49,291 nucleotides of DNA from DAOPXV01 sp035352535 (GCA_964545075.1 CAZJFS010000009.1:1-49291), one strand, 5' to 3'; counted from the first letter of the stretch, positions 8,534 to 18,322 are shown. Numbers and translations are program-made. Notes: generated by a model not told the origin, from the sequence alone.

Positions 8534-10315
8534 ATGACCTTTTCAACCGATTCAACCGAAAAAATAAAAAAAGACCTGTACCGGCTTGAAAGCCTCTGTT
8601 TAAAATTTAAACGAAAAGACCTGGCGGAACATGTCATATCGCTTTGCAAAAAACTTTCCGACCGCTTTTTTTCGATCGCCGTGATAGGCGAATTCAACCG
8701 CGGTAAATCTACTTTTATAAACGCTCTGCTTTCAACTAACCTGCTTCCCGTTTCCGTCAGGCCCTCGACTTCGGCTTTAACTAAAATATCATACGCGGAA
8801 AAGCCTTCCGCCAGGATATTTAAAAAAGACGGTTCCTTTTTTGAAACCTGCGTTGAAAAGCTTCACGAATTTTCGATCAATTCATCCGGCGCTGAAAACA
8901 TAGAACGCATCGAAGTTTTTTACCCGTCGGATATTTTAAAAAACGGGATTGAAATTTTTGACACCCCCGGCATCAACGATATCGGGCAAACGGCGGATGA
9001 TATCGTTTACGGCCTTCTCCCCGGGGCCGACGCTCTGATCTTTATACTCGACGCGCGGCAGATTTTGAGCGGCTCTGAAATGTCGTTTTTAAAAGATCAC
9101 ATTCTAAAAAGCGATGCCGCAAGGCTTTTTTTCATTTTAAATAAAGCTGAACTGCTCGATGAAAATGAGAAGAAAGAAGCGTTAAAATACATTCATGAAA
9201 AACTTCACGGCCTTACAAAACACCCAAGAATATTCATGATATCCTCGAAACTCGCTCTTAACGGAAAATGCGCGAAAGACGATAAAATTACCGCGGCGTC
9301 CATGATGCCGGCTTTTGAAAATTCGCTTTTTGAATTTTTGTCAAGGGAACGTGAATTTCATATATTAAGGGCCGTTTCGTATAAAGCCTCCGCGATAGCG
9401 GAAAATTTGAGTTCCGCAATAGGGGCGGGTTACTTTTTTTCAGACCGCATAGCCGGAGAAATAAACCTTAAAATAAAAGCTTTCGAGTCGGTCGTTTCGG
9501 ACGTCGAATCCGGACGGTTAAAAGTGGAGTCCGAAATAGAAGAGCGTTTTGAAAAACTCGCGGCGGTCATAAAAAAAGACGCGGCGGTTTCGCGCGACAG
9601 TCTGAAAAATAAGATAATCGAAAAAATTACCGATTCGGACGAAGACATCAGCCGCCTTAAATCTTTGATATTCACAATAATCCGGTTTGAACGAAAAAAA
9701 TGGTTCGAAAACGAGCTTGAAAAAATAAATATACTCCTCAAGGATGTGGCGGCTTTTATAGGCAGAACCGCTTTTTCCCTGACGGAAAAGATAGTGCGCT
9801 TTTCAGGGGAAAAGCTGGGCGCCATAGAATCACGCTCGAAATTTAACGGCGAAGCGGCTTCCTTCGATATCATTCACGCCGGCGAATACAACGCGCTCGA
9901 GATCATCACGCAATTGGCCACGATAATATTCGGCGCCAATCCGATTGTTTCAATCGCCGCGCTGCTGGGAAGCGGCATGATAATTTCAAAAATTAAAAAT
10001 CAGACGCTGAAAAAGGAACTCATTTCAAAGATAGACGGCATAGCCGATGATTATTTCAACCGGGCCGGGGAAGAAATGCTAAATCTCGTAGAAAAACAAA
10101 AAAGAATTTATATATCCCATTTTAACCGCTTTATCGAAAGCTATTCGTTGGAAGTGCGAAACGCCATGAATGAAGCCGTTATCGAAAAAAAAATCTCCGG
10201 TTTCGAAGCCGAAAGATCGGGCCGTGAAGAGCGCCATACGCTCGACGAACTCAGGAACATTTCCGACGGTTTTTTAGAAGGCGCCTTAAAAAACTTTAAA
10301 GATCAGGCGATTTAA
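8534..10315 (+). CDS. Bacterial dynamin-like GTPase
   Basis: 593 residues from ATG 8534 (an in-frame GTG at 8528 is the alternative; AAGAAAG precedes both). The GTPase domain has G1 GEFNRGKST (about 52-60), a conserved Thr in switch I (STSALTK), G3 DTPG in EIFDTPGIND and a G4-like NKAE (Glu in place of the usual Asp). Long charged helices follow, typical of the dynamin stalk. Near the C-terminus a hydrophobic stretch (LATIIFGANPIVSIAALLG) could be the membrane-inserting paddle. Bacterial dynamins bind and remodel membranes using GTP. The next gene starts one base after this stop codon and encodes a second such GTPase, so the two probably form a hetero-oligomer. Confidence 0.85.
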   Translation: MTFSTDSTEKIKKDLYRLESLCLKFKRKDLAEHVISLCKKLSDRFFSIAVIGEFNRGKSTFINALLSTNLLPVSVRPSTSALTKISYAEKPSARIFKKDGSFFETCVEKLHEFSINSSGAENIERIEVFYPSDILKNGIEIFDTPGINDIGQTADDIVYGLLPGADALIFILDARQILSGSEMSFLKDHILKSDAARLFFILNKAELLDENEKKEALKYIHEKLHGLTKHPRIFMISSKLALNGKCAKDDKITAASMMPAFENSLFEFLSREREFHILRAVSYKASAIAENLSSAIGAGYFFSDRIAGEINLKIKAFESVVSDVESGRLKVESEIEERFEKLAAVIKKDAAVSRDSLKNKIIEKITDSDEDISRLKSLIFTIIRFERKKWFENELEKINILLKDVAAFIGRTAFSLTEKIVRFSGEKLGAIESRSKFNGEAASFDIIHAGEYNALEIITQLATIIFGANPIVSIAALLGSGMIISKIKNQTLKKELISKIDGIADDYFNRAGEEMLNLVEKQKRIYISHFNRFIESYSLEVRNAMNEAVIEKKISGFEAERSGREERHTLDELRNISDGFLEGALKNFKDQAI

Positions 10316-10316
10316 T

Positions 10317-13307
10317 ATGAGCCATTTTAAAAGCCTTATAACCAATATTAAAAACATGGTCCATTCCGAAAAACATTTAACTTTTAAAAAACATTTTGAC
10401 GAAGGTGAAAAGTATTTCGGCCTGATGAGGTTTTCGGACGCCTACCTCGAATATTCGGAAGCGTTAAAATATTACGGCTCCGACCCGGAATGTAATTATA
10501 AAAAAGGCCTCGCCTGCCTTGAACTCGATAAAACCGACGAAGCCGTAATATTTTTCAATGCGGCGTATAAATTCAACAAATCTTTTTTCGAAGCCGCTTT
10601 CGAGCTTGGAAAGATATTTTATTCCACCGCCCGAACTGATGAAGCCATAAAGCTTTTCACGGAATGCCTGAAGATAAAGCCGGACAATGAAAAAGCCAGA
10701 TATATGTCGGGCAGGTGCCATCTTTTAAAAGGCCAGCTTGAAAAAGCTGAAAAGGAATTCATAAAAGGCCTGAAAGTATCTCCCGGCGGCGCGTTATGTA
10801 ATATCGGCCTCGCCAGGCTCCTCTTCTTTTTCAAGGGAGATTATCCGGGCGCCTTGAAATGCCTTAACCATGCGATAAAAAGCGAACCGGGCCTCGGCGA
10901 AGCTTATTACCTGATGTCTGAAATAAATCTGGCCAGAAAGAACGGCCAAAAACTTTCCGACGCCGTTTACGCCATTAAAAAAAACATGTCCCGCGGGCCG
11001 TACGCCGATCTTACGTTAGCCGCCAGTGCAATATTCGCGAATGAAATGGATGAAGCCCGGGCGCTTTATAAAAAAGCGCTCGAATATAAAAAAACCTCCG
11101 CGCCAGAAATGTCGGACGCGCTCAACGCCGCTGGAAGGTTCTGCCGTTTGGCCGGGGAGTATTTCGACGGAATAAATTATTATATGCGCTCGCTCAAGAT
11201 CAACCAATCCGATATCGAAGCGCTTACAGGCCTCGCCGAAATTCATATACAATCTAAAAATTATCACGCCGCCCTCTCGATCAGGGAAAAAGCCCTTGCC
11301 GCGAATGGGCGCGACCCGCTGAACATCACCCTGGCGCTTTATATATTAGTCAATTATTATATAGATCTAAGAAAAATCGATGAAACGCTCTCGGCGATAA
11401 AAGAAATTGAAGATATCCTTGAAAACTTTTCCCGCGAAAATTCACCATTTATGAAAAAAATAGCGTTTAAAAGCCTTTATTTAAAAGGGCGGGCATATTT
11501 CATAAAAAACGAGTACGCCGCGGCGGTTAAAATTCTGGAAAAAATAACGCCGGAGCGCGCTTCGGAAGTGTTCGGCTTTGAAAAGGAATGTTCGGCCGCG
11601 GTGGAAGGCGCTCATGAAATCATATCCGCTATATATTCCGGCGCAGCTGAAATGGAAACGGACGACGGCGAAACGGTTTTAACTCATCAAAATCACTTTT
11701 CCGCCCTTCCTAAAAATTTTTATTCAGCCGTCAAAAAAGCGCATTCCATATTTAAAAAAACGCCGGAATTTATGGAATTCGCCGATGAAGCGGCCGGCAT
11801 GCTCGAGCAATTCGCGAGGCCCTTGAATCTCGCCGTCGTGGGGGAGTTCAACACGGGAAAATCCACGTTCATAAACGCTCTGATCGGCGAACCGGTCGCG
11901 CCTATGGGAATAGAGCCGGTAACGGCGACGATAAATATTTTCAGATACGCGGCTGAAAAAAAAGCGCGCGTAATATATGAAGACGGCGTTGAAGAGGCCG
12001 ATATAAATAATCTCGCGAGCTATATCGACGAACGCCACATTAAAAAAAATCACGCCGCGGCGATAAAATACGTAGAAATATTCTATCCGGCCGAAATATT
12101 AAAAAGCGTGAATATAATCGACACTCCTGGCCTTAACGCCCCTCTTGTCGAGCACGAGGTTTTAACGAAGGATTTTCTGCGCGATTCAGACGCCATACTC
12201 TGGCTTTTTGACGTCCAGTCGGCGGGCAAAATGACCGAAAAAAAAAGCCTTGAATTCATTTCGGGATTCTCAAGAAAAACCCTGGCCATATTAAATAAAA
12301 TAGACACCGTGAACGAGGCGGAAACCCTCGAAGTGATAGCGGCGCTGCATGATGAATTTAAAAGCCTCATTGATAATATCTGCCCGGTATCGGCGAAACA
12401 GGCTTTAAACGGAACGATAAAAAATAACGCGGAAGAGATATCGGAAAGCAATATCGACGCCATGTTCGATTTTTTAAAAAGCGAAATATTAAGCGATTCA
12501 AAAACCATTAAAAATACAAGCGCCGTCGCGAGATTTGAAACGCTTATCGGCAAGGCGAGAGCGTACACGGACGGATTCGTAATTAAAAACAAGGAAGCCA
12601 TCGAACGCGCCGAAATAATATTTCAAAAAGCGAAACTCAAAATATTAAGTTATCGCGACAATTTCAATAAGAATGACGCGGCGCTCATAAAGAGCGAATA
12701 CTCGAAACTCGCCGGATGTTTCACGGAACGCTTCAGAGAAGCCGTTACAATAGAAAAAGGCATTCTTTTTGACAGCTATAAATTAGACGAAACGGATGTC
12801 GAATTTTTTAGAAAAGGCATAATAAAAAGCGTTGAGGACATGCTTTATTCATCGATAAAAAACACTATTTTAACCCGCATGATAAAATTCGACGAAGACA
12901 TGGCCGCCGAATGGGAAGAATTTCTGGCCGCGGCCGCGCCAGCCGTTAAAGATGGTTTTATGATGCTTTTAAAAGGACATATCGAAAGCCAGAAAAAAAT
13001 ATTCATCGACAGGGTCGTCCGCTTCAACTGCAAATATTTCGAAGGCTACGTAGACGGAAAACTCGCCATGCTTATCGATAGCGGCAGCCAAAACAGGGCG
13101 AACCTCGGAATTCCTTCGCGCGTTATACGCGAACTCGTGCCAGATATAACGAAAATGGTCACGATAAATTTTGACGAATGGTGCCACGGATATCTGCAAA
13201 CGCTTAAATCCTATGGCGAACACGTGAAGGATCATTTTAAATCCAATCTCGCCTCGACGCAAAAAACTCTGGAGTCTCTCGATGCGGCCATAAAACAAAA
13301 AGCTTGA
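10317..13307 (+). CDS. TPR array fused to a dynamin-like GTPase
   Basis: 996 residues. Residues 20-430 are TPR-type helical repeats (for example AIKLFTECLKIKPDNEKARY). The GTPase domain starts near 500: G1 GEFNTGKST (509-517), switch Thr in PVTATINI, G3 IIDTPGLNAP, G4 NKID. About 300 residues of helical stalk sequence follow. The resemblance to the preceding gene's GTPase domain is strong (shared VGEF, TFINAL, EIFYPAEILK-like segments), so this is a divergent tandem pair in which one member gained a TPR scaffold. No clear transmembrane helix is visible here. Coding is continuous with the upstream gene (1 bp spacing). The TPR array probably recruits protein partners to the membrane site. Function is otherwise unknown. 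Confidence 0.85.
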   Translation: MSHFKSLITNIKNMVHSEKHLTFKKHFDEGEKYFGLMRFSDAYLEYSEALKYYGSDPECNYKKGLACLELDKTDEAVIFFNAAYKFNKSFFEAAFELGKIFYSTARTDEAIKLFTECLKIKPDNEKARYMSGRCHLLKGQLEKAEKEFIKGLKVSPGGALCNIGLARLLFFFKGDYPGALKCLNHAIKSEPGLGEAYYLMSEINLARKNGQKLSDAVYAIKKNMSRGPYADLTLAASAIFANEMDEARALYKKALEYKKTSAPEMSDALNAAGRFCRLAGEYFDGINYYMRSLKINQSDIEALTGLAEIHIQSKNYHAALSIREKALAANGRDPLNITLALYILVNYYIDLRKIDETLSAIKEIEDILENFSRENSPFMKKIAFKSLYLKGRAYFIKNEYAAAVKILEKITPERASEVFGFEKECSAAVEGAHEIISAIYSGAAEMETDDGETVLTHQNHFSALPKNFYSAVKKAHSIFKKTPEFMEFADEAAGMLEQFARPLNLAVVGEFNTGKSTFINALIGEPVAPMGIEPVTATINIFRYAAEKKARVIYEDGVEEADINNLASYIDERHIKKNHAAAIKYVEIFYPAEILKSVNIIDTPGLNAPLVEHEVLTKDFLRDSDAILWLFDVQSAGKMTEKKSLEFISGFSRKTLAILNKIDTVNEAETLEVIAALHDEFKSLIDNICPVSAKQALNGTIKNNAEEISESNIDAMFDFLKSEILSDSKTIKNTSAVARFETLIGKARAYTDGFVIKNKEAIERAEIIFQKAKLKILSYRDNFNKNDAALIKSEYSKLAGCFTERFREAVTIEKGILFDSYKLDETDVEFFRKGIIKSVEDMLYSSIKNTILTRMIKFDEDMAAEWEEFLAAAAPAVKDGFMMLLKGHIESQKKIFIDRVVRFNCKYFEGYVDGKLAMLIDSGSQNRANLGIPSRVIRELVPDITKMVTINFDEWCHGYLQTLKSYGEHVKDHFKSNLASTQKTLESLDAAIKQKA

Positions 13308-13332
13308 TTATTAAGGACCAGTGAGGTATAAT
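13304..13332 (+). promoter_or_regulatory. Sigma70-type promoter for the VTT-domain gene
   Basis: TTGATT (13304-13309), a 17 bp spacer and TATAAT (13327-13332). The -35 box overlaps the stop codon of the TPR-dynamin gene, so the VTT gene can be transcribed separately although it directly follows the pair. Confidence 0.6.
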
Positions 13333-13405
13333 AATATCAAAATATTTAAATATAAACTTGATTTTTTTATTGGAACGTATTAATAAAAACCAGTGATAAA
13401 TAACT

Positions 13406-14284
13406 ATGGATAAGCTGAAAAAAGAAAAATATAAAACTTACGTGTTTCTCTTCATAGCTATAGGCCTTCCGCTTATTGCTTATTTTACCGGCATGAGCGA
13501 CCACTTCACGCGCAGCAATATAAAAAATTTCGTTGAATCCTACACCACGCTGGCGCCTCTGGTTTATATAATCGCAATGGTCTTTCTTCCTATAATAGGC
13601 GCTCCAAGGCTCATTTTAACGGCCGTCGGCGGCGCGCTCTTCAGCCTCGAGATGGGAACCGTTTACGCCATGATAGGCTCCACCCTGGCAGGAGTTCTGG
13701 GTTATTATCTGGCCTATTATTCGGCCGCTAACTATTTCGAAGCCGTTACGACCAACAAAAAAAGCCGGCTTTTATCAGCGCTCGATTTCACTAAAAAAAA
13801 TAATTTCTGGCTTATATTTCTTTCCAGAATCTGCCCGATCACTCATTACGAAGCTATCAATTATATATGCGGAACATCCAAGATACCATTTAGATCCTTC
13901 TTCTGGTCAACGTTTTTCGGAATAATGCCCGGAACTTTCGTTTATGTTATGATGGGCGACGCCATAATGGAAATATCCGATAAAAAAGGCATCATGACGG
14001 TTATCACGGAAGCGGTTACAAAAGGAAACTGGAACGAACTCATGCTGGACCCGAACGTCCGTGAACTTTTCTGGGTCGGCGTGCTTCTCTTCGGATTTCT
14101 TATCTTTACGCTTTCAGGTTTTTATTATATAATCAAAAGCGGCAACGACGAAGGTAAAAAAGAAGCCGAAGCTCCGGCTTCCACAATCAAAACCGAAGAT
14201 AACGGAACGCTTTTACATTCAAAAGCCATCGAAAATGCCGAATCAATATCGACGTCCATCACCCGCGACCAAACTGCCGAATAA
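13406..14284 (+). CDS. VTT/DedA-superfamily membrane protein (TVP38/TMEM64-like)
   Basis: 292 residues with about five to six hydrophobic segments. The VTT core is recognisable: the re-entrant loop region FLPIIGAPRLILTAVGGALFS (split here by the domain's PxxP-like turn), the Gly-rich GSTLAGVLGYYLAYY segment, and FLSRICPITHYEAINYICG followed by FRSFFWSTFFGIMPGTFVYV. In characterised relatives this domain scrambles or transports lipids (for example undecaprenyl phosphate, phosphatidylethanolamine). Residues 245-292 are a polar tail. It sits directly after the two dynamin-like GTPases, so a shared role in membrane handling is plausible. It converges with the reverse-strand gene ending at 14295. 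Confidence 0.8.
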   Translation: MDKLKKEKYKTYVFLFIAIGLPLIAYFTGMSDHFTRSNIKNFVESYTTLAPLVYIIAMVFLPIIGAPRLILTAVGGALFSLEMGTVYAMIGSTLAGVLGYYLAYYSAANYFEAVTTNKKSRLLSALDFTKKNNFWLIFLSRICPITHYEAINYICGTSKIPFRSFFWSTFFGIMPGTFVYVMMGDAIMEISDKKGIMTVITEAVTKGNWNELMLDPNVRELFWVGVLLFGFLIFTLSGFYYIIKSGNDEGKKEAEAPASTIKTEDNGTLLHSKAIENAESISTSITRDQTAE

Positions 14285-14294
14285 TATTTCTTCA

Positions 14295-15851
14295 TTATTC
14301 TCTTTTTTGACGGGCGATGCCATAATACATTCCAGCGCTCACCGCAAGGGACGTGATTATGGTAACGACGAAATGAAGTATATAAAAACCCGTTGTCACT
14401 CTCGTTATAGATCCCAAATCAAAAAACATTTCAAACGCTATGAACGAAAATATAAAAGCGCAAACGCCGCCTAAAAAGCCGTGGCCGATGGCCAGGGCCA
14501 TGGTATATATTTGCTGCGGCGCGGATTTTATCCTTGAAAAATTCATATTGAAGTTTCTGTTGAGGGCGAGGCCGAAATTGATTCCAATATATGCCCCGAC
14601 CGTTTCCATACCCGTAGTTCCGCAGATTATAAACGTGGTTCCTATATCTCTGATAAAAATAGACGTCAAAAAATAAAACATGTTCTTAAACGCCGAAGAA
14701 AAGAAGAGAGCGCATATGACAAAAAAGAGCGAGTCTCTGAAAAAACCTTCCATACCGCCATTTTCTTTTGCAATCAGGTCCGTTTTACGGTAATTTATAA
14801 AAACGGCGATGCCGGCCAAAGCGCCGGCGATACCGGCCAGAAATGCCAAAACGTAGGAAGGCGCAAAAACACTGCCATGCCTAAGCGTTTGATTTATAAA
14901 ATAGACGGATGCGGCCTGCGCGGAATAACTTCCTATAAGAGCCGACGCAAAGCACCAGGAAAGATCGCGGAACCGATTATCGGCGAACATAGGGCCTTCG
15001 GCATCACTAAATCCACCGGCGCCGTATGGTTTGACATATGTTTCGCCATAAGCCTGATCACGCGATCCATGCGGGTCTTTATTTTTAGCGATGGCCCAGT
15101 AAATCCCGCATACCACCGCGACGATGCACACGAAAAAATAAGCGAAAAAATATCCTTCACAGTTATGCCAGTTAAAACTGCGCGGGTCAGGCATAATAAA
15201 CGAAAACAAAAGCGCGCATAAAAAGCCGCCGGCGTATCCACCCCATAGAAAATCAGAAGAAACGCCCGGACCGCCTCCGACATCCATACCGAAGGAACCC
15301 GCGAGATATCTTCCGAACCTGTATCCCAAATTTCCGCCAGCAACAGCGGTCGCCGCAATAAAAGCGAAGATAAACATAATAATATATTGTTCGCCTTGCG
15401 GGCCGCCATAAACATTTCTCGGCCCGGAAAAAACGACAAGAATCCCTGCTATAACGGATACAATAATCGCGATCAGAAAACCGGCGATAGCTAAAATTAT
15501 CATAAGTATGGACGCTCCCACGGACGCCTGGCGCGCGCCTCCGTTTATGAACGCGACGCTTTTGAATTCATTATCGCGCGGAGCGCAATAATTTTCAGAA
15601 TCCAAAGCTTTATAATTCTCGCTATCATCAGTTTTATCAAACGCGCTTCGTTTTTTAGGACGAGCTTTAATTTCAATCAGCGGATCACGGTCGGATATAG
15701 TTTCGACGCCCGGAACCGTTCCGACGCCTTCATTCGCAGCCGAAACAGCGGGACGCGCCCCGGCCTTTATCTCTTTTCCGCATAGAAGGCAATTTCCGCA
15801 ATCATCTGATATTTCAGCTCCGCAGCCCGGACAATTGATTATTTCCGGCAT
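14295..15851 (-). CDS. Zinc-ribbon polytopic membrane protein of unknown function
   Basis: 518 residues from the ATG at 15851 (GGGTGAT upstream); a GTG nine bases earlier (15860) is the alternative. The N-terminus is a zinc ribbon with CPGCG and CLLCGK pairs. A polar linker of about 80 residues follows, then some ten hydrophobic segments from about residue 110 to the end, many rich in Gly, Ala and Phe. I do not recognise the family. Similar ribbon-plus-membrane proteins are common and mostly uncharacterised. The MFS gene lies 23 bp upstream on the same strand, so the two may form an operon read from the promoter at 17179-17207. Confidence 0.7.
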   Translation of the reverse strand: MPEIINCPGCGAEISDDCGNCLLCGKEIKAGARPAVSAANEGVGTVPGVETISDRDPLIEIKARPKKRSAFDKTDDSENYKALDSENYCAPRDNEFKSVAFINGGARQASVGASILMIILAIAGFLIAIIVSVIAGILVVFSGPRNVYGGPQGEQYIIMFIFAFIAATAVAGGNLGYRFGRYLAGSFGMDVGGGPGVSSDFLWGGYAGGFLCALLFSFIMPDPRSFNWHNCEGYFFAYFFVCIVAVVCGIYWAIAKNKDPHGSRDQAYGETYVKPYGAGGFSDAEGPMFADNRFRDLSWCFASALIGSYSAQAASVYFINQTLRHGSVFAPSYVLAFLAGIAGALAGIAVFINYRKTDLIAKENGGMEGFFRDSLFFVICALFFSSAFKNMFYFLTSIFIRDIGTTFIICGTTGMETVGAYIGINFGLALNRNFNMNFSRIKSAPQQIYTMALAIGHGFLGGVCAFIFSFIAFEMFFDLGSITRVTTGFYILHFVVTIITSLAVSAGMYYGIARQKRE

Positions 15852-15873
15852 TTTTATCACCCGATCCCTTTAT

Positions 15874-17058
15874 TTAAATTTTATTTACTTTAATTTCTTT
15901 TCCATATATCGCGAAATAAACCGTTCCGATCACGCCGAACGCGGTCGCCGTATAAAGATTTGCTTCCGGCGAAACGCTCCACAGATAACCGCTCGCAAAC
16001 GCCGCTATCGAAACCAGGATATCCCTTAAAAGATAATACACTCCGAAAGTGTATGCCTTCAATCCCTCGGGCGCGAGATCCACTATGAGCGCCTTTCTCG
16101 TCGGCTCGCCGAACTCCTTCAGGCCCCTTATAACGAAAGCGAATACGAGCATTATAAAGGATTTAGAATATAGCAGCGTTATGGGAAATAGGGTGAAGAA
16201 AACGAACGTCATCGTAACGAACGGCTTCTTCGAGGTCTTATCGGCCATCGCCGCGACGGGAATATATACCAGAAGCGCCGTCGCCATTTCAATGGCCGTC
16301 AGAACTCCGAATTCTACGGGACTCACGAAATTTTTACACCATATCCACATAAACGCGTAAGGTATCTGTTCGCAGTATCTTATTAAAATATCAGATATCA
16401 GAAGCGCTTTAAGCTCCGGCGTAAACACCAGCCGAAACGAGCGCGGGACGGCTTCGTGGTCCTCCGGCCTTTTTTCCTCTTCCATAAAGACCTGCTGAAG
16501 CACGAGCGACATGACCGCGAAGGCCAGCGCCAGAACGAACGAATATCTTATGCCGTCGATCTCGCCGTATAATTTTATCATCACGCCGCCCAGAATCGGC
16601 CCCGCCGCCATCGGTATCCTGCGCATCAGCGAATGAAGCGATACGCCCATCGTCCGCTTCTCCTTCGGAAGAACCTTTGAGACCAGGCTCATCGTAGCCG
16701 GAAGCGAAAGCGCGTCCCACGATATGAAAAAGACCGCGCCCAGAAGGACCGCCTGCCAGGTCGGAAACAATATGACTATGAGGTAACCCGTCATGGCGAA
16801 TAAATTGAAGAAAACCAGCGCCCGCTTATAGCCGAATTTATCGCTCAAATAACCGCCCGGATAAGAATAAAGCGCGCTTAAAAGATTGTCTATGCCGTTC
16901 AAATAACCGGCGATTATTGAAGTTCCACCGAGAGCGATGATATAGCCCGGCAGGAAACGCTCCGCCAGCTTTTCGCCCATCCCGACGAATATGACCATCA
17001 TTAAAACGGCGGACATGCTCTTTTCGAGCCCCAGAAAATCTTTTATTTTTTTTAACAT
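15874..17058 (-). CDS. MFS transporter
   Basis: 394 residues from the ATG at 17058; a TTG at 17103 extends the frame with an Arg-rich, non-membrane sequence that I judge untranslated. About twelve hydrophobic segments are visible. The loop between helices 2 and 3 carries the MFS motif GGYLSDKFGYKRALV. Cytoplasmic basic loops such as MADKTSKKP fit the same fold in the second half. The substrate cannot be told; resemblance is to drug- or sugar-exporter-type MFS proteins. It is divergent from nadA and followed by the zinc-ribbon membrane gene. Confidence 0.88.
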   Translation of the reverse strand: MLKKIKDFLGLEKSMSAVLMMVIFVGMGEKLAERFLPGYIIALGGTSIIAGYLNGIDNLLSALYSYPGGYLSDKFGYKRALVFFNLFAMTGYLIVILFPTWQAVLLGAVFFISWDALSLPATMSLVSKVLPKEKRTMGVSLHSLMRRIPMAAGPILGGVMIKLYGEIDGIRYSFVLALAFAVMSLVLQQVFMEEEKRPEDHEAVPRSFRLVFTPELKALLISDILIRYCEQIPYAFMWIWCKNFVSPVEFGVLTAIEMATALLVYIPVAAMADKTSKKPFVTMTFVFFTLFPITLLYSKSFIMLVFAFVIRGLKEFGEPTRKALIVDLAPEGLKAYTFGVYYLLRDILVSIAAFASGYLWSVSPEANLYTATAFGVIGTVYFAIYGKEIKVNKI

Positions 17059-17178
17059 TAAGCCCAACTTTACATTTTGATGGCTTCGCCGGCGCGCCGC
17101 CAACCGATGAAATTACAAAGAGACGGGTTCGGCCAGGCGCCCGATAACTATGGAAAGCAATTTTAAATTTCGTATTAT

Positions 17179-17207
17179 AATATAACATAACCGCGCTTTA
17201 ATATCAA
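17179..17207 (-). promoter_or_regulatory. Sigma70-type promoter for the MFS gene
   Basis: On the reverse strand: TTGATA (17207-17202), a 17 bp spacer and TATATT (17184-17179). It gives a leader of about 115 nt before the ATG at 17058. Confidence 0.55.
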
Positions 17208-17256
17208 TTCGACACGTCTTAAATGCCAAAATATGCGTATTTACCAAATTTTAGCC

Positions 17257-17286
17257 TTGACAAAACGGAGACCGAGTTGGTATAAT
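17257..17286 (+). promoter_or_regulatory. Sigma70-type promoter for nadA
   Basis: Perfect TTGACA (17257-17262) and perfect TATAAT (17281-17286) with an 18 bp spacer, 36 bp before the nadA ATG. The ribosome site AAAAAAGGTGA lies between. Confidence 0.75.
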
Positions 17287-17322
17287 CTCGCAGTGTGATT
17301 TAAAAAAAGGTGATTCATTGAT

Positions 17323-18240
17323 ATGTCAAAACATCTCGAACAATTATACGAAAAAATAAGAAAACTGAAAAAAGAACGCAACGCGATCATCCTCGCCCAT
17401 AATTATCAGATCGGCGAGGTCCAGGACATAGCCGACTTCGTAGGCGATTCGCTCGGCCTCTCCATAGAGGCTCAAAAAACCGACTGCTCCGTAATAGTTT
17501 TTTGCGGCGTCCATTTCATGGCCGAGACCGCGAAGATATTATCGCCCGGAAAAACCGTCATCATGCCCGATCCGGAAGCCGGATGCCCTATGGCTAATAT
17601 GATAGTCCCAAAAGATCTCATCGCCATGAAGGAACAATACCCGAACGCGAAAGTGATCTGCTACATAAATTCAAGCGCAGAGATCAAAGCTCTTTCCGAT
17701 TACTGCTGCACTTCGGCTAACGCCCTTAAAATGGTCGAAACGCTCCCTTACGACGAATATATTTTTATCCCCGACAAATACCTCGGTTCATTCGTTAAAG
17801 AAAAAACCAATAAAAACATCCATCTGTGGAAAGGCTTCTGCCCGGTCCACATGAAATTCACGAAAGATCAGATCGCTCAAATGCGAAAAGACCATCCCGG
17901 CGCGAAAGTCATGGTCCATCCCGAATGCTCCGAAGATATCGTCAAATTATCCGACTACGCCCTCGGCACCGAAGGAATGCTTAAACACGCGAAAAACAAT
18001 AAAAACGAAATGGAATATATAATAGGCACTGAAGAAGGCTTCATCCACAGATTGAAAAAAGAGGCACCCGGAAAAAAATTCCATCCTCTCTCAACGGCCT
18101 GCGTCTGCCCGAACATGAAAAAGACGACCGTCGAAAAGCTGTTGTGGTGCCTCGAGGACATGAAAACCGAGATAATCGTTCCGCCGGATATAGCCGAAAA
18201 AGCCAGAAAGTGCATAGACAGGATGCTTGAAATAAAATAA
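17323..18240 (+). CDS. nadA: Quinolinate synthase (NadA)
   Basis: 305 residues, the normal size for NadA. It condenses iminoaspartate with dihydroxyacetone phosphate to quinolinate in NAD synthesis, using an oxygen-sensitive [4Fe-4S] cluster. Family motifs are present throughout: AHNYQIGEVQDIADFVGDSL, CGVHFMAETAKILSP, HPEC and FHPLSTACVCPNMKKTT. The three expected cluster cysteines are Cys88 (EAGCPMAN), Cys173 (KGFCPVHMKF) and Cys262. No nadB or nadC lies in the window, so the iminoaspartate source must be encoded elsewhere. The gene has its own promoter and a long perfect terminator stem. Confidence 0.96.
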   Translation: MSKHLEQLYEKIRKLKKERNAIILAHNYQIGEVQDIADFVGDSLGLSIEAQKTDCSVIVFCGVHFMAETAKILSPGKTVIMPDPEAGCPMANMIVPKDLIAMKEQYPNAKVICYINSSAEIKALSDYCCTSANALKMVETLPYDEYIFIPDKYLGSFVKEKTNKNIHLWKGFCPVHMKFTKDQIAQMRKDHPGAKVMVHPECSEDIVKLSDYALGTEGMLKHAKNNKNEMEYIIGTEEGFIHRLKKEAPGKKFHPLSTACVCPNMKKTTVEKLLWCLEDMKTEIIVPPDIAEKARKCIDRMLEIK

Positions 18241-18244
18241 GCGC

Positions 18245-18291
18245 ATAAGATAAAACCGTGCGATTCTTACAAATGCACGGTTTTATCTTAT
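18245..18291. terminator. Terminator hairpin after nadA
   Basis: ATAAGATAAAACCGTGC (18245-18261) and its exact complement (18275-18291) form a 17-bp perfect stem with a 13-nt loop, four bases after the nadA stop. The right arm carries TTTT within the stem, so a U-rich tail exists only in part. It may also serve the reverse-strand mini-gene ending at 18323. Confidence 0.7.
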
Positions 18292-18322
18292 AATATTTGA
18301 AATAATTTTCCCTGTCCGATTC

